64,000 nt of DNA, taken from positions 248,001 through 312,000 of the forward strand of contig CAWESA010000008.1 in the NCBI GenBank assembly GCA_963811605.1, given 5' to 3'. The position numbers and the translations under genes are program-made. This DNA is from CAVQLX01 sp963811605. Lineage in GTDB: Bacteria > Desulfobacterota > Binatia > DP-6. Of this stretch, positions 17,637 through 24,900 are shown piece after piece (position 1 is the first letter of the stretch; the number at the start of each line of letters is the position of its first letter). Under the pieces are notes generated by a model. The model did not search any database. It saw only the letters and a list, made by a program, of their open reading frames with translations, and had not been told where the DNA came from.

Positions 17637-19339
17637 GCTTCGACACGATCATCAAGAACGGGACCGTGGTGGACGGCTCGGGACTCCCCAAGCGGGTCGC
17701 CGACGTCGGGATCCGCGGCGGCATGATCACCGACATCGGGCGGCTCTCGGGCGCCAGGCGCACGATCGACGCGGACGGCCTCGTGGTGATGCCCGGCATC
17801 GTCGACGCGCACACGCACTACGACCCGCAGCTCACCTTCGAGCCTTTCGCCACGTCGTCCTGCTTCCACGGCGTCACGTCCGTGGTGTGCGGCAACTGCG
17901 GCTACTCGATCGCGCCGGTGAAGCCGGCGGACCACGGCTGGGTGACGAAGCTGTTCGCCAAGGTCGAGGGGATGTCGCCGCGGGTGCTCGACGAGGGGCT
18001 GCCCTGGGACTGGGACACCTTCCCGTCGCTGCTGGAGAAGCTCGACACCCGGCTCGGCATCAACGCCGCGATCTACGTCGGCCACTCGGCGCTCCGGCGC
18101 TGGGTGATGGGCGAGGCCGCGTCGGAGCGCAAGGCGACCGCGGAGGAGATCGCCACCATGCAGCACCTGGTGCGCGAGTCGATGCGCGCGGGCGCCGCCG
18201 GCTTCACGTCGTCGCACGCGCCCACCCACGTCGACCCCGACGGCCGCCCGGTGCCGTCGCGCCACGCCGACTTCGACGAGGTGCTGGCGCTCGCTGCGGC
18301 GGCGGGGGAGGGCGGAGCCGGATCGATCGGCTTCCTGGCGCGCACCGCGGTGCAGGGCTACGACGCCGAGGACCGCGCGCGCGTCGTGAAGCTGGCGCAC
18401 GCGTCCGGCCTCCCCGTGGTCGTGCAGGGCATGGGGTTCCGGCCCGGCCAGCGGGAGATGTGGGACAACCAGACCGCGTTCCTCGCCGACGCACGCCGGC
18501 AGGGCGCGGCGGTCTTCTCGATGCTGCGCACCCAGCCGTTCATGCGGCCGTTCAACTGGAAGCGCGGCACGTCGCTGTTCGACGGCGTCTTTCACTGGCG
18601 CGACGTGCAACGCATGACGCCGGCCGAGAGGGCCGCGAAGATGAAGGATCCGGCCGCGCGGGCCGAGCTGCGCTGGGGACTCGACAACCCCAACAAGGAT
18701 CCCGACAAGGGCTCGACGCTGCCGCCGCCCGCCATGACGGCGCTCTTCGTGGATCGCTCGAAGAGCGACCCCGGAGCGGAGGGCAAGAGTCTGGCCCAGC
18801 TCGCCAGGGAGCGCGGCGTGCACCCCGCCGACGTCATGTGCGAGCTCGCGGTCGCCGACGGTCTCGAGACCCAGTTCCTGTGGAACTCCGAGTCGCCGGC
18901 CTGGATCGAGGCCAATGGCGAGTCGCACTGGAACCCGCACATGATCATCGGCACCGGCGACGGCGGCGCGCATGCCGACCGCGACGACGGCGCCGAGTGG
19001 TCCACCTACTTCCTGCGCTCCTGGCTGCTCGACCGCCAGCACATGACGCTGGAGGAGGGGGTCCGCCGCATCACGCACCTGCCGGCGATGGTGTGCGGCA
19101 TCCCCCTGCGCGGGCTGCTGGCGCGCGGCTACCACGCCGACGTCGTCCTGTTCGATCCCGCGCGCCTCCAGCTCGGCAAGAAGCAGCTCGTGGCCGACAT
19201 GCCGGGCGGCGAGGACCGCTGGCAGGTGAGGCCGGAAGGCGTGGTCCGCGTCCTCGTGAACGGCGAGGTGATCGTGGAGAACGGCGAGCTCGCGGGGCCG
19301 CGGCCGGGCCGCGTGCTGCGCATCGGGAACACGGCGTGA
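17633..19339 (+). CDS. N-acyl-D-amino-acid deacylase-like amidohydrolase
   Basis: A 568-aa composite-fold amidohydrolase of the D-aminoacylase/dihydroorotase branch. FDTIIKNGTVVDGSG opens the beta-sandwich; PGIVDAHTHYDPQ carries the HxH metal ligands. SSHAPTHVDPDGRPVPSRHA is the D-aminoacylase-type loop and GTGDGGAHADRDDGAE includes the catalytic Asp region. The C-terminal sandwich returns at YHADVVLFDPARL. In this catabolic operon it more likely opens a cyclic amide, lactone or acyl-amide intermediate than acts on D-amino acids. Overlaps both neighbours by 4 bases. Confidence 0.87.
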   Translation: MSFDTIIKNGTVVDGSGLPKRVADVGIRGGMITDIGRLSGARRTIDADGLVVMPGIVDAHTHYDPQLTFEPFATSSCFHGVTSVVCGNCGYSIAPVKPADHGWVTKLFAKVEGMSPRVLDEGLPWDWDTFPSLLEKLDTRLGINAAIYVGHSALRRWVMGEAASERKATAEEIATMQHLVRESMRAGAAGFTSSHAPTHVDPDGRPVPSRHADFDEVLALAAAAGEGGAGSIGFLARTAVQGYDAEDRARVVKLAHASGLPVVVQGMGFRPGQREMWDNQTAFLADARRQGAAVFSMLRTQPFMRPFNWKRGTSLFDGVFHWRDVQRMTPAERAAKMKDPAARAELRWGLDNPNKDPDKGSTLPPPAMTALFVDRSKSDPGAEGKSLAQLARERGVHPADVMCELAVADGLETQFLWNSESPAWIEANGESHWNPHMIIGTGDGGAHADRDDGAEWSTYFLRSWLLDRQHMTLEEGVRRITHLPAMVCGIPLRGLLARGYHADVVLFDPARLQLGKKQLVADMPGGEDRWQVRPEGVVRVLVNGEVIVENGELAGPRPGRVLRIGNTA

Positions 19340-20418
19340 AGGCCGCCGTCTTTCACGGCCCCGCTCGCGGGGTGGTCATCGAGGACGTGACGGTGCGCGA
19401 CCCCGGTCCCGGCGAGGTGCGGGTGGCGATCCGCGCCGCGGGGCTGTGCCACTCGGACCAGAGCGTGATCAACGGCACCATTCCCTACCCCGTGCCGGTG
19501 GTGCTCGGGCACGAGGGCGCGGGCGTCGTCGAATCCGTGGGCCCCGGCGTCACCAGCGTCAAGGAGGGCGACGCCGTCATCCTCTCCACGCTGGCGCACT
19601 GCGGCCGCTGCGCGGCGTGCGAGGGCGGGAAGCCCACCGCCTGCCGGAACGCGCCCAACCCGAAGGACGTGACGCCGTTCGCGCTGCGCGGCGCGCCGGC
19701 CTACCAGTTCGCCAACGCCTCGGCGTTCGCCGAGCTGACGCTGGTGCGCGAGCAGAGCGCCATCCCGGTCGATCCGCGGGTGCCGTTCGACCGCGCGGCG
19801 CTGATCGGCTGCGGCATCATGACCGGGGTGGGCGCGGTCCTGAACCGCGCGCGCGTCGAGGCCGGCGCGTCGATGGCCGTCTTCGGCGTCGGCGGCATCG
19901 GGCTCAACTGCGTGCAGGGCGGCGTGCTGGCGGGGGCGGCGCAGATCATCGCCGTCGACGTGAACCCGCAGAAGCTCGAGCTGGCGCGACAGTTCGGCGC
20001 CACGCACGTCGTGGACGCGTCGCGCGACGACGCGCTGGCGGCGGTGCGCGACCTCAGCCGCGGCGGCGCCGACTACACCTTCGAGTGTGTCGGCAACCTC
20101 GCCGTCATCCGCCAGGCGCTCGACGCCGTCGCGCCCGGCGGCACGCTCACCATCGTCGGCGTGCCGCGCATCGGCTCCACCATGGAGCTGGTGGTGCACA
20201 GCCTCTACAACAACAAGGGCATCCTCGGCTGCCGCTACGGCGCCGCCCGGCCGCGCCGCGACTTCCCGATGCTGGCCGATCTCTACCTGGCGGGTCGACT
20301 GCGCATCGACGAGCTGATCACCGACCGCTATCCCCTCGACGATTTCGACCGCGCGCTGCACGACCTGGAGGACGGTCGCCTGGCGCGCGGCGTCTTTCAC
20401 GTCGGCGGGTCGCACTGA
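19336..20418 (+). CDS. Zinc-dependent medium-chain alcohol dehydrogenase
   Basis: A 360-aa MDR enzyme started by a GTG overlapping the previous stop (GTGA). AAGLCHSD and GHEGAGVV give catalytic zinc ligands Cys and His, GCGIMTGVGA the third Cys, and CGRCAACEGGKPTAC the structural zinc lobe. FGVGGIGLNCVQGG is the NAD(P) Rossmann loop with Asp (AVDVN) for NAD preference. It belongs to the class III/aryl-alcohol dehydrogenase type. Probably interconverts an alcohol and aldehyde intermediate of the same operon pathway. Confidence 0.92.
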   Translation: MKAAVFHGPARGVVIEDVTVRDPGPGEVRVAIRAAGLCHSDQSVINGTIPYPVPVVLGHEGAGVVESVGPGVTSVKEGDAVILSTLAHCGRCAACEGGKPTACRNAPNPKDVTPFALRGAPAYQFANASAFAELTLVREQSAIPVDPRVPFDRAALIGCGIMTGVGAVLNRARVEAGASMAVFGVGGIGLNCVQGGVLAGAAQIIAVDVNPQKLELARQFGATHVVDASRDDALAAVRDLSRGGADYTFECVGNLAVIRQALDAVAPGGTLTIVGVPRIGSTMELVVHSLYNNKGILGCRYGAARPRRDFPMLADLYLAGRLRIDELITDRYPLDDFDRALHDLEDGRLARGVFHVGGSH

Positions 20419-20428
20419 AGGAGACGAC

Positions 20429-21499
20429 ATGGGACGCTTCGGGACGCACGTCATCGACGCCGACGGACACGGCGGCGACCTGCCCAACTGGCAGAGCCGC
20501 ATCCCGCCGGCGTTCCAGCCCAAGTGGGAAGAGCGCCGCGCGCGCATCAAGACGCAGTTCGCCAACCTGCCCGGCGTCGGCATCAAGGAGACCAGGGGCA
20601 CGGCGAAGCTCGACAGCCTCGAGCGCCCGGGCATGACCGACCCGAAGTCGCGGCTCGAGGACATGGACCTGGAAGGCATCGACCAGACCATCATGTTCCC
20701 GGGCGGCGCCGGCGAGGAGTGGGCCGGCCTCGATCGCGACTTCGCCATCGCGCTCTGCCGCACGCTGAACGACGCACGCGCCGAGTTCACGCGCTACGCG
20801 CCGAAGCGGCTCATGACGGTCGCGAAGCTGCCGATGATCGACCCGGACGCAGCCGCCGCCGAGCTGCGCCGCTGCGTGCAGGAGCACGGCATGGTGGGGA
20901 TGGTCACGCCCCAGCACGTGCGCGACAAGAACCTCGACGACCCGAGCTTCGACGTGGTCTGGACGACCGCCCAGGACCTCGGCGTCGCGGTCTGCGTGCA
21001 CGGCGGCGGCCAGGCCATCGACCAGGTGCCGATCGGCGTCGACCGCTGGAAGACCCGCCTCGAGGTGCACGCCTTCACCCACCCCGTCGGTCAGATGATC
21101 GCCATCATGGCGTTCACCGTCGGCGGCGTCCTGCACCGCTTCCCGAAGCTGCGCGTCGCGTTCCTGGAGGCCGGCACGGGCTGGCTGCCGTCCTGGCTCG
21201 AGCGTCTCGACGAGCACTGGGAGCTGACCCCCGAGCAGGCTCCGGTCATCGACCGCAAGCCGAGCGAGTACTTCCTGTCCGGCCGCTGCTTCATCGGCTG
21301 CGATCCCGACGAGAAGGGCGTGGCGTACGTGGTGGACAGCCTGGGCGAGGACGTCGTGGTGTACGCGTCGGACTACTGCCACTGGGATTGCAAGTTCCCC
21401 GACACGGTCAAGATCGTCGAGGAGCGCGGCGACCTGACGGCGAGCGCGAAGCAGAAGATCCTGGACGGCAACCCGCGCCGGCTGTACGCCATCGGCTGA
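20429..21499 (+). CDS. Amidohydrolase_2 family hydrolase/decarboxylase
   Basis: A 356-aa TIM-barrel protein with AAGGAGA upstream of the ATG. HVIDADGHGGDLPNW is the N-terminal metal motif (D-x-D-x-H type), VAVCVHGGGQAIDQ holds a barrel His, and VYASDYCHWDCKFPD the conserved SDxxH-type Asp and His near the C-terminus. This is the family of 2-amino-3-carboxymuconate semialdehyde and resorcylate decarboxylases and related ring-cleavage enzymes. Its place in the operon suggests a hydrolytic or decarboxylating step on a cyclic or unsaturated acid. Confidence 0.88.
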   Translation: MGRFGTHVIDADGHGGDLPNWQSRIPPAFQPKWEERRARIKTQFANLPGVGIKETRGTAKLDSLERPGMTDPKSRLEDMDLEGIDQTIMFPGGAGEEWAGLDRDFAIALCRTLNDARAEFTRYAPKRLMTVAKLPMIDPDAAAAELRRCVQEHGMVGMVTPQHVRDKNLDDPSFDVVWTTAQDLGVAVCVHGGGQAIDQVPIGVDRWKTRLEVHAFTHPVGQMIAIMAFTVGGVLHRFPKLRVAFLEAGTGWLPSWLERLDEHWELTPEQAPVIDRKPSEYFLSGRCFIGCDPDEKGVAYVVDSLGEDVVVYASDYCHWDCKFPDTVKIVEERGDLTASAKQKILDGNPRRLYAIG

Positions 21500-21502
21500 G
21501 CC

Positions 21503-22123
21503 GTGCCGGTCGATCTCACGGCGCTCCTCGAGCCGTCGCACGCGGCGCTCGTCCTGATGGAGTGTCAGGAGGGCATCATCGGCGAGGGCGGCACGCTCTC
21601 CGCCCTGGCCGATGCGGTGAAGCGCCACGGGACGATCGCGCGCATCGCGAGTGTCCTCGGGGCCGCCCGGGCGAAAGGCGTGCCGGTGTTCCACTGCCAG
21701 ATGGCACGGCGCCCGGACGGCGGCGGTGCGCTCGCCAACTGCCTCCTGCTGGCCGCGACGCGCAAGTCGGAGCGCGCGCTGCTGCCGGGCTCGCCGCACC
21801 AGGCGGCGGTGGCGGGGCTGGCCCCGGCGGACGGCGAGTGGGTGATCACGCGCTACCACGGCATCACGCCGTTCCACGGCACCGAGCTCGACCAGCTGCT
21901 ACGCAACCTGGGCGTTCGCACGGTGGTCGCGGTCGGCGTCTCCGTGAACGTGGGCATCCTCGGGCTCACCATCGAAGCCGTGAACGCCGGCTACCAGGTG
22001 GTGATCCCGCGCGAGGCGGTGGCGGGCACGCCCGACGAGTACGTCGCGGCGGTGATGCAGCACACGCTGCGCCTGCTCGCGACCCTTGCGCCCGTGGACC
22101 AGGTCGTAGGAGTGTGGAGCTGA
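21503..22123 (+). CDS. Isochorismatase-fold (cysteine-hydrolase family) protein lacking the usual Cys
   Basis: A 206-aa protein with a GTG start 3 bases after the previous stop. ALVLMECQEGIIG is the family N-terminal strand (usually with Asp, here Glu), and VVAVGVSVNVGILGLTIEAV matches the GVxTxxCV catalytic strand. The Cys nucleophile position appears as Gly (NVGI), and the usual Lys region reads HCQMARRP. It may therefore be a non-hydrolytic member or use different chemistry, as in some actinobacterial relatives of the pathway-associated type. Its stop overlaps the next start as TGATG. Confidence 0.82.
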   Translation: MPVDLTALLEPSHAALVLMECQEGIIGEGGTLSALADAVKRHGTIARIASVLGAARAKGVPVFHCQMARRPDGGGALANCLLLAATRKSERALLPGSPHQAAVAGLAPADGEWVITRYHGITPFHGTELDQLLRNLGVRTVVAVGVSVNVGILGLTIEAVNAGYQVVIPREAVAGTPDEYVAAVMQHTLRLLATLAPVDQVVGVWS

Positions 22124-22884
22124 TGGGGACGCAGCGGTTCGCGGGCAAGGTGGTGTTCGTGACCGGCGCCGGCTCCGGCATCGGCCGGGCCACGGCCGGG
22201 CTGTTCGCGGACGAGGGCGCCAGGGTCTACGCCGTTGACGTCGACCGCGACGGGCTGTCGCGGACGCTCGCGGACATTCGCGAGGCGGGCGGGCGGGCCG
22301 ACGGGCAGCCGTGCGACGTCGCCGACATGGCCGCCGTGCAGGCCGCGGTCGACGCCGCGGTCGCGGGGTTCGGCGGACTCAACGTGCTGTGCAACGTGGC
22401 CGGCATCGGGGGCTTCAAGCGTTTCGAGGAGCTCACGGAGGAGGACTGGACGCGGACGTTCGCGGTCAACGTGCACGGCATGTTCCACACCGTGCGCGCC
22501 GCGCTGCCGCATCTGCTGACGCCGCCCGGGTGCGTCGTCAACGTCGGCTCGACCGCGTCGCTGCGTGGCAACGCCTACGCCTCCCAGTATGCGTCCTCGA
22601 AGGCCGCGGTGCTGCTGTTCACGCGTTCCCTGGCGCTCGAGTTCGCGAGCCGCGACCTGCGCTTCAACTGCGTCTGCCCCGGCGGGGTGAAGACGCCGCT
22701 CGGTCGCCACTTCCTGCGCCGCGACGACTTCGAGGCGCATCTCATCGACTACCAGGCGCCGCCGAAGCTCGGCCACTTCGCCGATCCGATCGACATCGCG
22801 CGCATCATCGCGTTTCTCGCCTCCGACGAGGCGCGCATGATCAACGGCGCCGCGCTCACCGCCGACGGCGGCGCGCTCGCATGA
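22123..22884 (+). CDS. Short-chain dehydrogenase/reductase
   Basis: A 253-aa classical SDR. TGAGSGIG is the cofactor loop, CNVAGIGG the NAG-type motif, a Ser follows in NVGSTAS, and QYASSKAAV gives the Tyr-x3-Lys catalytic pair. The Asp after strand 2 (AVDVDRDG) indicates NAD preference. ATG overlaps the previous stop by one base and its own TGA overlaps the next ATG. It would oxidise a hydroxyl or reduce a ketone in the pathway of this operon. Confidence 0.92.
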   Translation: MGTQRFAGKVVFVTGAGSGIGRATAGLFADEGARVYAVDVDRDGLSRTLADIREAGGRADGQPCDVADMAAVQAAVDAAVAGFGGLNVLCNVAGIGGFKRFEELTEEDWTRTFAVNVHGMFHTVRAALPHLLTPPGCVVNVGSTASLRGNAYASQYASSKAAVLLFTRSLALEFASRDLRFNCVCPGGVKTPLGRHFLRRDDFEAHLIDYQAPPKLGHFADPIDIARIIAFLASDEARMINGAALTADGGALA

Positions 22885-24341
22885 TCCTCGACGTCCTCGC
22901 GCGCCACGTGGCGACGCGCGGGGCGCATCCCTTCCTGCGCCACGAGGGCCGCTCGGTCTCGTACGTCGAGTTCGACCGCCTGTCGAACCGGGCGGCCCAC
23001 GCGCTGCGCGGCCTCGGCGTCGTGCGCGGCGATCGCGTCACGCTGGCGTGCGGGAACTCCCTCGACTACGTGGCCGCGGCATTCGGGGCTCTCAAGGCCG
23101 GCGGCGTGCTGAACCCGGTGAACCCCGGGCTGGGAGCAGGCGAGCTGGGCTACATCCTCGGGCACGCCGAGCCGCGCGTGGTCGTCACCGACGAGAGCAG
23201 CACGCAGAAGATCGAGTCGCTCGGCGCGCGCACCGTGCTGGCGTGCGGCCTGTCGGCGAACGGGCCGGAGACGGCGCCCGACGTCGACCTCGGCAGCGAC
23301 GACGCCTCGACGCTGCTCTACACCTCGGGGACGACCGGGCGCCCGAAGGGCGTGCTGTTCACGCACGGTCGCTCCGGCACCAGCGGTCCGCACTTCATCG
23401 AGGCCCTCGGCTTGCTGCCGGACGACGTCATCCTCGCGGTCACGCCGCTCTTCCACGGCAACGCCTGGGGGGCCGTCGTCACCGCGCTGCACGCCGGGGC
23501 GACGGCTGCGTTCCCGCGCGCGTTCCACGCCTCGGAGTTCTGGCCGCTGGTCCGCGACACGGGTGCGACCGTGCTGTTCACCCTCGGCACCGTGCTGGCG
23601 ATGCTGCTCACGCGCGAAGCGTCGCCGCTCGAGCGCGCGCACCGGCTGCGCGTCATCCTCGGCCTGGGCAGCGCGCCGATCCGGCAGCGCGTGCGCGAGC
23701 GTTTCGGCGTCGCGGACGTGCTGGAGTGCTTCGGCTCCACCGACGCCGGCGTCGTGACGATCGAGCCCCGGGGTGTCGCTCCGCGCCCCGGCTCGTGCGG
23801 CCCCCCGGTGCCGGCCGTGCAGGTGAAGGTGCTCGACGACGCCGGGGCCGCCCTGCCGCCGCGCGCCGTGGGCGAGATCGCGGTGCACTCGCCGGCGCGC
23901 ATGGCGGCCTACTTCAAGGATCCCGAGGGCACGGCGCGCGCGCTGCGCGGCGGCTGGTTCCTGTCGGGCGACCTGGGCTTCGTCGACGAGGACGGCTGGC
24001 TCTACTTCGTCGACCGCAAGCGCGACGTCATCCGGCGCGGCGGCGAGAACGTGTCGTCGGTGCTGGTCGAGAAGACCTTGCGCGAGCATCCCGCCGTCTC
24101 GGACGCGGCCGTCATCGGCGTGCCGGATCCCGTGCTGGGGCAGGAGATCAAGGCGTTCGTCGTCCCGAGCGCTGCGGTGACCGAGGACGAGCTGCGCACC
24201 TTCGCCACGGCCCGGCTGGCGAAGTTCCAGGTGCCGCGGCTGTGGGAGTTCCGCGACAGCCTGCCGAAGACGCCGACGCAGCGGGTGGAGAAGTACAAGC
24301 TGCGCGAGGAGTCGGGCGGCGGCGGGCCGCTGGTCGGCTGA
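22881..24341 (+). CDS. AMP-forming acyl-CoA synthetase
   Basis: A 486-aa ANL-superfamily enzyme. LLYTSGTTGRPKGVLFTH is the P-loop, ECFGSTDAG the A5 motif, GWFLSGDLGFVDEDGWLYFV and RKRDVIRRGGENV the A7-A8 hinge, and QRVEKYKLRE holds the acyl-adenylate-forming Lys. It converts the acid produced by the upstream enzymes to an acyl-CoA. It is the last intact gene of the operon (ATGA overlap with the SDR gene) and slightly shorter than the usual ~510-550 residues. Confidence 0.92.
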   Translation: MILDVLARHVATRGAHPFLRHEGRSVSYVEFDRLSNRAAHALRGLGVVRGDRVTLACGNSLDYVAAAFGALKAGGVLNPVNPGLGAGELGYILGHAEPRVVVTDESSTQKIESLGARTVLACGLSANGPETAPDVDLGSDDASTLLYTSGTTGRPKGVLFTHGRSGTSGPHFIEALGLLPDDVILAVTPLFHGNAWGAVVTALHAGATAAFPRAFHASEFWPLVRDTGATVLFTLGTVLAMLLTREASPLERAHRLRVILGLGSAPIRQRVRERFGVADVLECFGSTDAGVVTIEPRGVAPRPGSCGPPVPAVQVKVLDDAGAALPPRAVGEIAVHSPARMAAYFKDPEGTARALRGGWFLSGDLGFVDEDGWLYFVDRKRDVIRRGGENVSSVLVEKTLREHPAVSDAAVIGVPDPVLGQEIKAFVVPSAAVTEDELRTFATARLAKFQVPRLWEFRDSLPKTPTQRVEKYKLREESGGGGPLVG

Positions 24342-24358
24342 GCGGCCGGCCAGGCCCG

Positions 24359-24598
24359 CTGGTCGTCGAGCAGGATCTTGCGGGCGAGCGTTTCTCGACG
24401 GTCACCCGCCGGGAGCGCTGCACCCTGCTCGTGCACCCGGAGGATGCGCGCCGCCTCAACCTCGCCGACGGCGGACGGGCGACGATCCGCTCGTCGGCCG
24501 GCCAGGTGGAGGCGCCGGTCGAGGTGACCGAGGCGATGATGCCCGGCGTCGTGTGCCTCCCCCACGGCTGGGGACACGACCGCCCCGGCACCGCCTGA
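24359..24598 (+). pseudogene. C-terminal fragment of a molybdopterin-dinucleotide-binding oxidoreductase
   Basis: Directly after the acyl-CoA synthetase, a reading frame without any ATG or GTG before its conserved part encodes ERCTLLVHPEDARRLNLADG and GVVCLPHGWGHDRPGTA. This is the beta-barrel molybdopterin dinucleotide-binding domain at the end of DMSO-reductase-family enzymes (usually 700+ residues). It stops at TGA before the last ~30 residues normally present. I read it as the remnant of a deleted oxidoreductase gene that once followed this operon. Confidence 0.6.
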
Positions 24599-24669
24599 GC
24601 GTCGCCCGAGTGGCGGCGCGGCATGCAGAAACGCTTGACAGCGCGACGCTGATACTCTAAGCCACATGT

Positions 24670-24703
24670 GCTCTAGGGTTCTAGACAACCTACTCCCTAG
24701 AGC
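24670..24703. promoter_or_regulatory. Perfect 9-bp inverted repeat (stem-loop or operator)
   Basis: GCTCTAGGG (24670-24678) pairs exactly with CCCTAGAGC (24695-24703) around a 16-base loop that itself contains GGTT...AACC around a TCTAGA palindrome. It is AT-richer than its surroundings and lies 198 bases before the start of the secreted DUF4215 gene, just after a TTGACA at 24635-24640. There is no T-run, so a plain terminator is unlikely; a 5' leader hairpin or a protein-binding site is more plausible. The rest of 24599-24900 shows no coding signal. Confidence 0.45.
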
Positions 24704-24900
24704 CTCGTCGGGGAGGGCGGGATGCTCGGAGTGCGCAGCGTCAACGGGGTGCCCGTGCGTCCGCACGGCGTCGGACGAACGGCGGGGGCCACCGGGCCCG
24801 CGCGCGCCGTGCCCCGCCGATCCGCGCGCTCGCCCGCCCGCCGCCTGCCGGCGTTCCGGACCGCAGCGCCCCGATGATCCCCCGACTCGTGAGATCATCC

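Noticed and set aside
16223..19339. A 1038-aa plus-strand open frame spanning the ALDH and amidohydrolase genes
   Set aside because: Its first half is an out-of-frame reading of the ALDH gene; only the last part (17633 onward) is a real protein.
11958..24725. An 18-bp identical string (GTCGGGGAGGGCGGGATG) near 11958 and 24708
   Set aside because: Purine-rich, ribosome-site-like sequence in a 70% GC genome; the flanks differ and one copy is far from a start codon, so chance is likely.
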